DNA from: an uncultured Mycoplasmatota bacterium | GTDB taxonomy: Bacteria; Bacillota_I; Bacilli_A; RF39; UBA660 | Assembly (NCBI GenBank): GCA_900546275.1 | Contig: URCH01000007.1 | Span: 1 to 49,845 of the forward strand | Length of the DNA: 49,845 nucleotides | Direction: 5' to 3' | Shown: positions 8,076-16,500 of the stretch, piece by piece | Numbering within the stretch: position 1 is the first letter of the stretch | How the letters are laid out: every line of letters starts with the position of its first letter | Made by a program: the position numbers and the translations under genes | Notes under the pieces: generated by a model | What the model saw: the letters and a program-made list of their open reading frames with translations, nothing else | The model's database searches: none | Told to the model about the DNA's origin: nothing

Positions 8076-9491
8076 TTATATTTCTTCTATTTTTATAAAG
8101 TTTGTATGTTTTACCTCCCTAAATGGATAACCCCCTGTTATTATAAGTTTATCTTTTGGTTCTAAATTAAATTTTTCAGTCGCAAGTTTAATAGATTTAT
8201 TTAACATTGAATCTAAATTCTTAAATTCATCTACTAATACGGGTAAAATTCCAAAATTAAGAGATAATGATTTTACTGTATTTGGATCATTACTAATAGC
8301 AAGTATTGGACAGTTAGGTCTAAACCTACTCATTTTTCTTGCTGTATATCCACTTATTGTAGGACAAACTATTGCACTACATTTTAATCTACAAGAAAGC
8401 ATAGCTACACTATATGATATTTCACCTGTTATATCTTGTTTTTCTGTACGAGCTGCTTTATCAAGTAATCCCAAATAATCTATATCTTCTTCTGCTGATG
8501 AAATTACTCTTTCAACAATTTCTAAAGTTTCTACTGGATATTTTCCTATTGTAGTTTCACCAGACAGCATAACCGCATCTGCACCATCTAAAACAGCATT
8601 TGCTATATCAGATACTTCTGCTTTTGTTGGTCTCATATTTTCTTCCATTGTTGATATTAATTCAGCTGCTACTATACTTATTTTTCCAGCCATATGACAT
8701 TTACTTACTATAGATTTTTGTATTCCAGGAATTCTTTCCATAGGTACTTCTACACCAAGATCAGATCTTGCAATCATAATTCCATCACTTACTTTTATAA
8801 TTTCATCTATTTCATCTACAGCACTTTCTTTTTCTATTTTTGCAATTATTTCCATATGATCATTGCCAAGTTCAATTAACATATCATTAATTTCTAATAT
8901 ATCTTCAGATGATGATACAAAAGAAACAGCTAAAAAATCAGCATTTTTTCTATGTGCATATAAAATATCTTCTTTATCTTTTTCACTTAAAAAAGGAATA
9001 TTTAGTTTAATACCAACTACATGAACATCACTTTTAGAATTAATAAAACCTTCTTTTACAACTCTACATTTTAAATAGCTTTCACATTTTTCTTCAGTTA
9101 CTAATTCAACTGTTCCATCATTTATTGAAATAGTGTTTCCTATTTTTACATCATTAACAAAATCTTCATAATTAACAGAAAACTTTGTTTCATCTCCAAG
9201 AACATCTTCTTTGTATATTCTAATAACAGTATCTTGTTTTAAAAATGCTTTATCCTCATTAATAAGTCCTATTCTTAAATCTGGACCATTTGTATCTAGA
9301 ATAATTGAAACACATGTATTTAATTCTTTATTTAATTCATCAACCATTTGAAAAACTAAATCACAAAATGTGTAATCACATTGTCTCATATTGATTCTAA
9401 TTGCATCGCAACCTTTTAAAATTAATTCTTTCAGTTTTTGCTTTGAGTTTGTAGATGGACCTACAGTAGCAATAATTTTTGTTTTTCCCAT
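8076..9491 (-). CDS. pyk: Pyruvate kinase, divergent active site
   Basis: The 471-residue protein has the normal barrel-plus-B-domain-plus-C-domain length of pyruvate kinase (PEP + ADP to pyruvate + ATP) and lacks the extra C-terminal PEP-utiliser domain of Bacillus enzymes. Catalytic Lys218 (IIAKIEKESAV), the R242-x-D244 metal site and LSGET near 310 are present. Unusual changes are the NFSHG cation loop (here N-M-R-Q-C, 34-38), DTKGP (here DTNGP, 66-70), ARGD (ARSD, 241-244) and ATQM (A-A-E-L, 275-278, losing the conserved Thr). SD GGGGAAGGA supports the start. A TATAAT at 9521-9516 suggests its own promoter. It may be a diverged true enzyme or a paralogue with altered activity. Confidence 0.88.
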   Translation of the reverse strand: MGKTKIIATVGPSTNSKQKLKELILKGCDAIRINMRQCDYTFCDLVFQMVDELNKELNTCVSIILDTNGPDLRIGLINEDKAFLKQDTVIRIYKEDVLGDETKFSVNYEDFVNDVKIGNTISINDGTVELVTEEKCESYLKCRVVKEGFINSKSDVHVVGIKLNIPFLSEKDKEDILYAHRKNADFLAVSFVSSSEDILEINDMLIELGNDHMEIIAKIEKESAVDEIDEIIKVSDGIMIARSDLGVEVPMERIPGIQKSIVSKCHMAGKISIVAAELISTMEENMRPTKAEVSDIANAVLDGADAVMLSGETTIGKYPVETLEIVERVISSAEEDIDYLGLLDKAARTEKQDITGEISYSVAMLSCRLKCSAIVCPTISGYTARKMSRFRPNCPILAISNDPNTVKSLSLNFGILPVLVDEFKNLDSMLNKSIKLATEKFNLEPKDKLIITGGYPFREVKHTNFIKIEEI

Positions 9492-9555
9492 ACTATCCTT
9501 CCCCTATTCTTAGATATTATATCATAAATACAATATAAAAAATATATTTTTTAAT

Positions 9556-9580
9556 AAAAAAAGAAGATATTATATCTTCT
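9556..9580 (-). terminator. Rho-independent terminator of gpmI
   Basis: The perfect inverted repeat AGAAGATA/TATCTTCT on the minus strand is followed by six or more T. The gpmI stop codon TAA sits at its centre (9572-9570). Confidence 0.88.
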
Positions 9581-11072
9581 CAACTAAAACTTTTCCTGTC
9601 ATTTCTTTTGGAATTTCTATATCCATTATTTTTAATATTGTAGGAGCAACATCACATAAAGCACCATCTTTTATTTTGTAATCTTTATTACATAAAATAC
9701 AAGGTACCAAAGATGTTGTATGACTTGTAATTCTATTTCCTTTTTCATCTTCCATATATTCACAATTACCATGATCAGCAATTATTAATAAATTTCCATT
9801 TAATTCTTTGATTTTTTTATATAGCTTATCTAAACAATTATCTAATGTTTCAACTGCTTTTATTGATGCTGTTAAATCACCAGTATGACCTACCATATCT
9901 CCATTTGCATAATTTAAAATAACTAAATCATAATTTGGTAATTCTTTGATTAAATTATCTGTTATTTCATATGCACTCATTTCCGGTTTCATATCATATG
10001 TAGCAACCTTTGGAGAAGGTATTAATAATTGAGTACAATTTTTTAATTTTTTTTCTTCTCCCCCATCAAAGAAATAAGTAACATGGGCAAATTTTTCTGT
10101 TTCCGCAATTCTTAATTGTTTTATTCCTAGATTACTTACATATTCACCTAATGTGTTTTTTAATATAGGTAAATTGTATGCATTAGTACATTTTACATCA
10201 TTACTTACAGGCATCATTGTTACTAATTTGATATCTTCTAATTTTTTTGTTTCAAATTTATCGAAACTATCATTAGTCAATGTCATAAAAAGTTCTCTTA
10301 ATCTATCTGGTCTATAATTAAATACTATGATAGAATCGCCTGAAGATACTACACCTCTTTCATCTATTACAGCAGGTATTATAAATTCATCATTTATATC
10401 ATTTTTATAATTATCATCTAATAATTCTTTATAATTCGAATATTTTTTGCCTTCACCAAACACCATTGCATCGTAAGTTTTTTTTATTCTATCAAAATTA
10501 TTATCTCTATCCATTGCATAGTATCTACCTGATATAGTCGATATTACACCAATGTTTAATTCTTCTATTTTTTTATTTAATTGAATAAAAAACTCTTCAG
10601 CACATCTTGGTAAAGTATCTCTACCATCTGTGAATAAGTGCAGATAAAGATTTTTTACATTTTCTTTTTTACACAACTCTAAAAGTGCGAATAAATGAGA
10701 AATATGAGAATGTATTCCACCATCACTTAATAATCCACAAATATGAAGTTTTGAATTATTTTTTTTAGAATGATTTATTACTTCCAAAAATTCTTTATTT
10801 TCAAAGAAAGTTTTATCTTCTATATTTTTTGTTATAAATTGTAATGGTTGATACACAACCCTACCAGCACCTATATTTAAATGACCAACTTCACTATTTC
10901 CCATTTGACCAGCAGGTAGTCCAACAAATGTTCCGCTTGCTTCTAATTTACTATTAGGATAATTTTCTAATAAATAATTTAAAGTTGGAGTATTAGCTAG
11001 TTTTACTGCATTTCCATTTTTTTCTTTTCTTATTCCAACACCATCTAATATACAAAGTACAAAAGGTTTCAT
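9570..11072 (-). CDS. gpmI: 2,3-bisphosphoglycerate-independent phosphoglycerate mutase
   Basis: It interconverts 3- and 2-phosphoglycerate in glycolysis using two Mn ions and a phosphoserine intermediate. The start at 11072 (MKPFVLCILDGVG) is preferred because GGTGAT lies 6 nt upstream; an in-frame ATG 12 nt earlier has no SD. Seen: the metal Asp in ILDGVG, the nucleophile Ser in GQMGNSEVGHLNIGAGR (near residue 60), FTDGRDT, ISGRYYAMDRD, FNYRPDR, NYANGDMVGHTG and the late ADHGN metal motif. The length, 500 residues, is typical. A terminator ends the gene, separating it from pyk. Confidence 0.96.
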   Translation of the reverse strand: MKPFVLCILDGVGIRKEKNGNAVKLANTPTLNYLLENYPNSKLEASGTFVGLPAGQMGNSEVGHLNIGAGRVVYQPLQFITKNIEDKTFFENKEFLEVINHSKKNNSKLHICGLLSDGGIHSHISHLFALLELCKKENVKNLYLHLFTDGRDTLPRCAEEFFIQLNKKIEELNIGVISTISGRYYAMDRDNNFDRIKKTYDAMVFGEGKKYSNYKELLDDNYKNDINDEFIIPAVIDERGVVSSGDSIIVFNYRPDRLRELFMTLTNDSFDKFETKKLEDIKLVTMMPVSNDVKCTNAYNLPILKNTLGEYVSNLGIKQLRIAETEKFAHVTYFFDGGEEKKLKNCTQLLIPSPKVATYDMKPEMSAYEITDNLIKELPNYDLVILNYANGDMVGHTGDLTASIKAVETLDNCLDKLYKKIKELNGNLLIIADHGNCEYMEDEKGNRITSHTTSLVPCILCNKDYKIKDGALCDVAPTILKIMDIEIPKEMTGKVLVEKI

Positions 11073-11124
11073 TTTAATCACCATATATATTTTAACATGT
11101 ATTTTAATTTTTAATACCTTAAAT

Positions 11125-11159
11125 TAAAAAAAACACAAACTTTACAGTATAAATGTGTT
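11125..11159 (-). terminator. Terminator downstream of the Spo0A-like gene
   Basis: On the minus strand AACACA pairs with TGTGTT around an inner ACT/AGT pairing, followed by eight T. It begins at the stop codon of the Spo0A homologue. Confidence 0.75.
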
Positions 11160-11823
11160 AATTTTTAACTTTGTAATGTTCTAATCTTAATTTATCTGCT
11201 ACAGTTACAATAAATTCTGAATTAGTTGGTTTTGCTTTATCAATATCAACACTATGTCCAAAGATTTCTTCCATTAGCTCCCAGTCACCTCTGTTCCAAC
11301 TTACTTCTATTGCATGTCTTATAGCTCTTTCTACTCTAGAAACTGTTGTATCAAATTTACTTGCAAGTTCTGGATATAATTCTTTAGTTATACCACCTAT
11401 CGTTTCAGGTCTTTCAAATATTATACTTACACCTTCTCTAATATATTGATAACCTTTTATATGAGACGGAATTCCAAGTTCATGAAGTATTTTTGTTATT
11501 GATACTTGTAAATTATTGTGATAAAAATCTAATGTTTTTGTATCATCTTTTCTTTTTGAAATACCCATTATTCTATTTTCTAAGTCATCTAATTCAAATG
11601 GTTTTAAAATAAAATAGTTAACATTATAATCAGAAACTTGTTTTATAACCTCTTGTGTATTATAACTAGTTTCTACTATAACATTTTTATTTATTCCTCT
11701 CTTTTTCATTTCTTCAAGTACATATAAGCCATCTTTTTTATATTTAAAGTTATCAACAAAGTTTTTTACATCTTTGTATCCCATTAACATTTTTTGATTT
11801 CCAACAATAATTTTACTCTTCAT
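11158..11823 (-). CDS. spo0A: Spo0A homologue with shortened, degenerate receiver domain
   Basis: Residues 105-219 are a near-perfect Spo0A effector domain: HELGIPSHIKGYQYIRE, the recognition-helix region SRVERAIRHAIEVSW, and KAKPTNSEFI near the end. This DNA-binding domain switches on sporulation genes. Spo0A is normally about 260-270 residues; this one has 221. In the receiver part the acidic pair after strand 1 reads N-Q (9-10), and about 30-40 residues (helix 1 to helix 2) are missing. An Asp (24) lies 7 residues before the DG pair, as the phosphosite does, and T52 and K74 (ILKPF) are kept. The start overlaps the glycosyltransferase gene by 11 nt, so no longer N-terminus fits. Identity of the effector is certain; phosphorylation is doubtful. 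Confidence 0.93.
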   Translation of the reverse strand: MKSKIIVGNQKMLMGYKDVKNFVDNFKYKKDGLYVLEEMKKRGINKNVIVETSYNTQEVIKQVSDYNVNYFILKPFELDDLENRIMGISKRKDDTKTLDFYHNNLQVSITKILHELGIPSHIKGYQYIREGVSIIFERPETIGGITKELYPELASKFDTTVSRVERAIRHAIEVSWNRGDWELMEEIFGHSVDIDKAKPTNSEFIVTVADKLRLEHYKVKN

Positions 11824-13030
11824 GAACTTTCATTTCCTTAATTTTTCCAAATAATCCCTTTTTTCTATCACTATTTTCAATTGCCTTTTTATAAACATCT
11901 AATACTCTACTTGCGTAATATTTTGATGAATATGTTTCGCTACTAACTCTAGCTTGATTTGAAAGTCTTTTTAAAGTTTGTTTATCTAAAATTAAGTTTT
12001 CTATTATTTTTATATACTCTTTTTTTGTATTAAATATTTTACCGTTCAAATCATCTATTACAACATTTGTAAAGCTTTCATCATTTATGCATATTGGTGG
12101 TAATGAAGCTGCACAAGCTTCTATTACTGTAAGTCCTTGTGTTTCACTGGTTGAAGCTGTTGCGAAAACATTTGCAAGTAAATAGTATTTAGGAATGTTT
12201 TCCCATGGTACTTTTCCAGCAAAAACTATTGATTTGTTTTTTGAATATTGTTTCTTTAATTTTTCTAAGTCTGGTCCATCTCCAACTATCAAAATTTTAC
12301 AGTTTTTATATTTTTTATTTATTATATTTTGTGAATCAAGCAACAAATTTATATTTTTTTCTTCCGCTATTCTTCCAACAAATAAAATAACAAAATCATT
12401 TTTATCAAAACCTAGATCATTTCTTAATTTTTCTATTTCTTTTTTATTATTATTTTCTTTATAAAATCTTTCTATTTCAATACCAGTAGGTACTATATGA
12501 ACATTTCTATCGAATTTATATTTTTGTTTAAATAAATCATATGTTTTTTTTGTAGGAACTATTAGTTCAGTTGTTGTTTTATCGCAATAAAACTTTGTTA
12601 AATATTCCACTATTTTTTTACTTGCTCCATCAAAATATCCTTTAGTTATATAATGAACGTAATCTTCATACATAGTGTGATATGTATGTACAAGTGGTAT
12701 TCCAAATTGTTTAGCAATTATTCTAGCAAATGTGCCAACACCAAACTCTGTATGTGAATGTATTACATCTAAATTCCATTTTTTTATTTTTTTTATGATT
12801 CTAAGTGGATAAATTCCAGTTAATCTATAATCATATATTCCAGTTGGAATTCCTGGTATTCTAATTATTTTATTATCATCTTCATATTTATAAGACATTT
12901 TTTCTGTATTAACAGTTACAATAAAAACTTGATGTCCTTGTTTTTCTAAAGCATGTTGTAACATTAAAATGCTTGTTGAAACACCATTTATATATGGTGG
13001 ATATGTATCAGTAAATATTCCTATTCTCAT
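11813..13030 (-). CDS. GT4 glycosyltransferase, diacylglycerol glucosyltransferase type
   Basis: The 405-residue GT-B protein opens with MRIGIFTDTYPPYINGVSTS, typical of 1,2-diacylglycerol 3-glucosyltransferases that make glycolipid anchors from UDP- or GDP-sugars at the inner membrane face. The nucleotide-sugar half has LFVGRIAEEKN and the EX7E-like motif TSETQGLTVIEACAASLPPI, with E retained. There is no signal peptide. It is translationally coupled to its neighbours: 1 nt after the flippase-like gene and overlapping spo0A by 11 nt. The pairing with a UPF0104/MprF-like membrane protein is common in Bacillota glycolipid or lipoteichoic-acid loci. The exact acceptor is inferred from family resemblance. 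Confidence 0.85.
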   Translation of the reverse strand: MRIGIFTDTYPPYINGVSTSILMLQHALEKQGHQVFIVTVNTEKMSYKYEDDNKIIRIPGIPTGIYDYRLTGIYPLRIIKKIKKWNLDVIHSHTEFGVGTFARIIAKQFGIPLVHTYHTMYEDYVHYITKGYFDGASKKIVEYLTKFYCDKTTTELIVPTKKTYDLFKQKYKFDRNVHIVPTGIEIERFYKENNNKKEIEKLRNDLGFDKNDFVILFVGRIAEEKNINLLLDSQNIINKKYKNCKILIVGDGPDLEKLKKQYSKNKSIVFAGKVPWENIPKYYLLANVFATASTSETQGLTVIEACAASLPPICINDESFTNVVIDDLNGKIFNTKKEYIKIIENLILDKQTLKRLSNQARVSSETYSSKYYASRVLDVYKKAIENSDRKKGLFGKIKEMKVHEE

Positions 13031-13031
13031 T

Positions 13032-14057
13032 TTATTTTCCCTTTTCTTTTATATTCATTATTATAGCACCAGCTATTATACCTAAATAATATGTAACAAG
13101 TCTCCATAGTATCATAAGTGCTGTAAGTTTTCCACTAGCTTGTAAAAAGTAACCAAAGAAAGCTACAAATCCATATTCTAAGCCTCCACTACCACCTGGT
13201 ATTGGAACAAATGATCCTATAAGCATTACATATGCAGATGTTATTATTGCTGTAAATACATTTAGGCTTGTATAATCTCCCATAGCAAAAAGTATTATAA
13301 GTGGTATAACATAATAGCAACATAAAGCAACTAAATTTATTAATATTCCATTAATAAATATTTTTTTATTTTTTAATAAATCTTTAGCTCCTATATTAAA
13401 ATCTGAGACATAATTATTAAATTTTTCTAATGTTTCTTGTTTATTTTTTATAACTTTAATTTTACTTAAAAAATTTATTACTACTTTACATACAAATTTA
13501 TTAAATTTTTTTAGAAAAGCTATTGAAAATAACCCAACTGTAACAAGTAAATTTATAATAAATCCTAGTGTTACTAATTTTTTAAGTAAATTATCACCTG
13601 GAAATATTTTTAAAATTGAATTTGAAATAATTGCTATTAAACCTAACAAAACCAATGATATTTGATATACTATAAAATTTTGAATTGCTATATTTGTACC
13701 ATTAACAACTTGTATACCATGTTTTTTTAAATAATATACTTGAACTGGTTGTCCACCCGATGAAAAAGGTGTCACACCGTCAAAAAATATTGTCGTCATC
13801 ATCATCTTAAAAGACAATTTAAAATTAAAATTTGGTTTATATTTTTTTACAAAAACATGTATTGATAATGTTCTAAATATCCAATAGAATATTATAAATA
13901 AAACAGCAAATATAATCCAAAATAAATTTACTTTTTTTAACTCATTTAATGTAACTTCAAAATTGTCTTTTAGTGAAAAATATAAAACAATTATTGTTAT
14001 TAATAATAATAGTATATAATTAAAAATATTTTTAAATTTATTTTTCATGTGTTTCAC
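13032..14057 (-). CDS. Lysylphosphatidylglycerol-synthase-like transmembrane protein (flippase domain)
   Basis: The 341-residue polytopic membrane protein has about eight hydrophobic helices, beginning at residues 13-29 and 43-63. It carries the family's GVTPFSSGGQPVQVYYL block near 95-112 and a late SFVPIPGGSGGLEYGFVAFFG block, both hallmarks of the LPG-synthase TM family (PF03706, the flippase half of MprF, without its aminoacyltransferase half). It is likely to move or bind a membrane lipid, perhaps the glycolipid made by the next gene, which starts 1 nt after it. Lipid flipping is inferred from the family. Confidence 0.85.
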   Translation of the reverse strand: MKHMKNKFKNIFNYILLLLITIIVLYFSLKDNFEVTLNELKKVNLFWIIFAVLFIIFYWIFRTLSIHVFVKKYKPNFNFKLSFKMMMTTIFFDGVTPFSSGGQPVQVYYLKKHGIQVVNGTNIAIQNFIVYQISLVLLGLIAIISNSILKIFPGDNLLKKLVTLGFIINLLVTVGLFSIAFLKKFNKFVCKVVINFLSKIKVIKNKQETLEKFNNYVSDFNIGAKDLLKNKKIFINGILINLVALCCYYVIPLIILFAMGDYTSLNVFTAIITSAYVMLIGSFVPIPGGSGGLEYGFVAFFGYFLQASGKLTALMILWRLVTYYLGIIAGAIIMNIKEKGK

Positions 14058-14067
14058 TCCTGATAGA

Positions 14068-15252
14068 TTACTTATCTGAAATTATGCTTATTCCAGGCAA
14101 CTTTTTTCCTTCTAATAGTTCTAATGAAGCTCCTCCACCTGTTGAAATATGTGTAAATGAATGTTCAAATCCAAATTGTATGGCAGAAGATGCAGTATCT
14201 CCACCACCTATTATTGTTGTTGCATCTTTTTTAGATATTAATTCTAACAATTTTTTAGTACCATTTGAAAAATTTGGGATTTCAAATATTCCTACTGGAC
14301 CATTCCATATTATTGTTTTACTAGAACTTAAAAAATCATCAAATAATTCTAAAGTTTGAGTACCAATATCTACACCTATTTCGTTTGGTTTTATATCAGT
14401 TATAAAACATTTTCTGTAATTTGAATTATCAGATATTTCATTAGTTACTACCGCATCAATTGGTAATATTATTTTATCTTCATATTTACTTAAAATATTT
14501 TTACAAAATTCTATATTATCTTTATCAAGTAAAGAAGCACCTATCTCTATTTCTTTTGCTTTTAAAAATGTAAAAGCCATTCCACCACCTATTAAGATGT
14601 TATCAGCAATTTTTACTAGGTTTTCTATAACTCCTATTTTATCACTTACTTTTGAACCACCTAATATAACGGTTAATGGTCTTTTTGGATTATTTATTGC
14701 GGGTAACATTATATTTAATTCTTTTTCCACTAAAAAACCTATTCCTGAAGGCAAGTGTGATGCAATTCCAACATTTGATGCATGAGCTCTATGACTAGTT
14801 CCAAAGGCATCATTTATAAATATATCTCCTAAACTTGCCCAATATGATCCAAGTGATGAATCATTTGAACTTTCTTTTTTTCCATCTAAATCCTCAAATC
14901 TTGTATTTTCAATTAATAAAACATCTTTAAATTTCATTTCATTTATTGCTTCTTCTAATTCTTGACCTCTTGTTTTATTTACAAATATTACTTTTTTATT
15001 TAATAATTCACTTAATCTATCAGCAACCACTTTCAATGAATATTTTTTTAAATCTTCTTCTGTTTTAATTCTACCAAGATGTGATAGCAAAATTACTTTT
15101 GCATTTTGTTCTATAGCAAACTTTATTGTTTCTAAGCTTTGCCTTATTCTATTATCATCAATTATCTTACCATCTTTTATTGGCACATTAAAATCTACTC
15201 TAATTAATACTTTTTTATTTTTTATATCAAAATCTCTAATAGTTTTTTTCAT
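14068..15252 (-). CDS. pgk: Phosphoglycerate kinase
   Basis: It converts 1,3-bisphosphoglycerate and ADP to 3-phosphoglycerate and ATP. The start at 15252 (MKKTIRDFDIKNKKVLIRVD) has AAGGAG 7 nt upstream; an in-frame ATG 27 nt earlier lacks an SD. Motifs seen: RVDFNVPIKDG, LLSHLGRI, FVNDAFG-like FINDAFGTSHRAHAS, the LGGSKVSDKIGVI hinge region, WNGPVGIFE and GGGDTASS. The length, 394 residues, is normal. It has its own extended -10 promoter after the prepilin terminator and is followed 10 nt later by the flippase-like gene. Confidence 0.97.
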   Translation of the reverse strand: MKKTIRDFDIKNKKVLIRVDFNVPIKDGKIIDDNRIRQSLETIKFAIEQNAKVILLSHLGRIKTEEDLKKYSLKVVADRLSELLNKKVIFVNKTRGQELEEAINEMKFKDVLLIENTRFEDLDGKKESSNDSSLGSYWASLGDIFINDAFGTSHRAHASNVGIASHLPSGIGFLVEKELNIMLPAINNPKRPLTVILGGSKVSDKIGVIENLVKIADNILIGGGMAFTFLKAKEIEIGASLLDKDNIEFCKNILSKYEDKIILPIDAVVTNEISDNSNYRKCFITDIKPNEIGVDIGTQTLELFDDFLSSSKTIIWNGPVGIFEIPNFSNGTKKLLELISKKDATTIIGGGDTASSAIQFGFEHSFTHISTGGGASLELLEGKKLPGISIISDK

Positions 15253-15283
15253 TGTTTTCTCCTTAGAATAATCATACAAAACT

Positions 15284-15292
15284 ATTATAACA
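15284..15292 (-). promoter_or_regulatory. Extended -10 promoter of pgk
   Basis: TGTTATAAT on the minus strand, 30-40 nt before the pgk start, matches an extended -10 (TGnTATAAT). No good -35 is seen. Confidence 0.5.
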
Positions 15293-15304
15293 CAAAATAA
15301 ATAT

Positions 15305-15336
15305 AAAAAAAAGAAATGCTTAACAAAACACTTCTT
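15305..15336 (-). terminator. Terminator of the LamG prepilin gene
   Basis: AAGAAGTG pairs with CATTTCTT (one G-T pair) on the minus strand, followed by about eight T, a few nt after the stop codon at 15340. Confidence 0.75.
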
Positions 15337-15339
15337 AGT

Positions 15340-16410
15340 TTATAAATTATATCTTGATTTATCTACTTCATAATTTTGTTTAATTTGTTCATCTGTTAAA
15401 ACTTTATTATAAATTTTAAAGTTATATATTTCTCCCTTGTATGCTCTAATAAAACTCTCAGCATTTCCTAAAAACATACTAGAATTTAAAACATCACTAC
15501 ATTCAAAATCAGATACTACATCATAAGAAGAATTAGAAAGTACAATACTTTTAACTTTTTCACCGTTTTTATAAACCTCATAATTCTTTTTTGAACAAGT
15601 AACTGAAATTTCATAAATTTCATCAGCTGACGATGAATGGCTACCTATATATACATCATTAGAAGTGGTTTTAAAATTAATTCCATCTTTATATGAATCT
15701 GTTGTATAAATTCTAAAAAAAGCTTTTTTATCAACTGATTGGGTACTGAATAATCTAGGCATAACTCCAGTATCAGTTATAGCACCTTGTTTAGTATATA
15801 AAGTAATTGTAAATTCATCTGAAGAATCATTTAAATTAAAATCAACATGTTCTGAATTGGTTGAATTATAATTTTTTCCACTAAAATTTAGTGAATTATT
15901 ATACCATGTATCTACAGAAGCAAAATTTTTAAGTGTTGCATTATTTTTATTTCCACTTATATCTTCCCAAGTAGTTGTCAAATAGTCATGACCACTATTT
16001 GTGTTTCTAGTTGCATCATAATGAACTAATAAATTATCCTTTACATAACCATACATAGAAGAATAATAATATTTTATGGTATTGTCTTCATTTTTTTCTA
16101 AGATTACAGTGTCTAAATATGAAATTACATTTTTGTTTTTGGGATTAATTAAATCATTTCTTAAATAATCATTTTCAATTAAATCACTTACATTTATGTA
16201 GCAATACGTATAATTATCAAAATCACACATCTTTGTATTTGATTGATAAAACGTTTCAGCCGCTAAAGAAACATTTTTTAAAAAATTATCATATTCTTTT
16301 TGTTCTTCATTTTTCTTTAAATTAATTAAAGATGGAACTGTAAAAGCAACTATTAATCCTAAAATAACAATAATTCCTAAAAGTTCTATTAAAGTAAATC
16401 CTTTTTTCAT
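15340..16410 (-). CDS. Prepilin-like protein with LamG/concanavalin-type domain
   Basis: The 356-residue protein starts MKKGFTLIELLGIIVILG, a canonical prepilin signal with a very short leader, Glu+5 and a long hydrophobic helix. After an N-terminal helix and a Cys pair (about residues 57-64), residues about 125-350 form a LamG-like jelly roll: LLVHYDATRN near its start, WEDISGNKNNATLKNF, and the closing GEIYNFKIYNKVLTDEQIKQNY typical of laminin-G-like carbohydrate-binding modules. It is a secreted pseudopilin-like protein that probably binds glycans or host/cell-wall ligands. It is monocistronic, with its own promoter and terminator. Its signal resembles that of the prepilin at the left edge. 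Confidence 0.85.
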   Translation of the reverse strand: MKKGFTLIELLGIIVILGLIVAFTVPSLINLKKNEEQKEYDNFLKNVSLAAETFYQSNTKMCDFDNYTYCYINVSDLIENDYLRNDLINPKNKNVISYLDTVILEKNEDNTIKYYYSSMYGYVKDNLLVHYDATRNTNSGHDYLTTTWEDISGNKNNATLKNFASVDTWYNNSLNFSGKNYNSTNSEHVDFNLNDSSDEFTITLYTKQGAITDTGVMPRLFSTQSVDKKAFFRIYTTDSYKDGINFKTTSNDVYIGSHSSSADEIYEISVTCSKKNYEVYKNGEKVKSIVLSNSSYDVVSDFECSDVLNSSMFLGNAESFIRAYKGEIYNFKIYNKVLTDEQIKQNYEVDKSRYNL

Positions 16411-16433
16411 ATCTACACTTCCATTCTATATAC

Positions 16434-16462
16434 AGTATATATTTTTTTTGATTTTTTTACAA
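16434..16462 (-). promoter_or_regulatory. Sigma-A-type promoter of the LamG prepilin gene
   Basis: TTGTAA (16462-16457) and TATACT (16439-16434) lie 17 nt apart on the minus strand, directly after the gap terminator. Confidence 0.6.
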
Positions 16463-16463
16463 G

Positions 16464-16500
16464 AAAAAAAGTGATTACTCACTTATTTCTGTGATTAATC
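16464..16500 (-). terminator. Terminator of gap
   Basis: On the minus strand AAGTGA-GTAA-TCACTT is followed by seven T. A second copy of the GTGATTAATCAC palindrome lies just upstream, and the gap stop codon TAA falls inside it. Confidence 0.85.

Noticed and set aside
15340..16410. General secretion pathway pseudopilin operon
   Set aside because: No other secretion genes adjoin; the gene is monocistronic with its own promoter and terminator.
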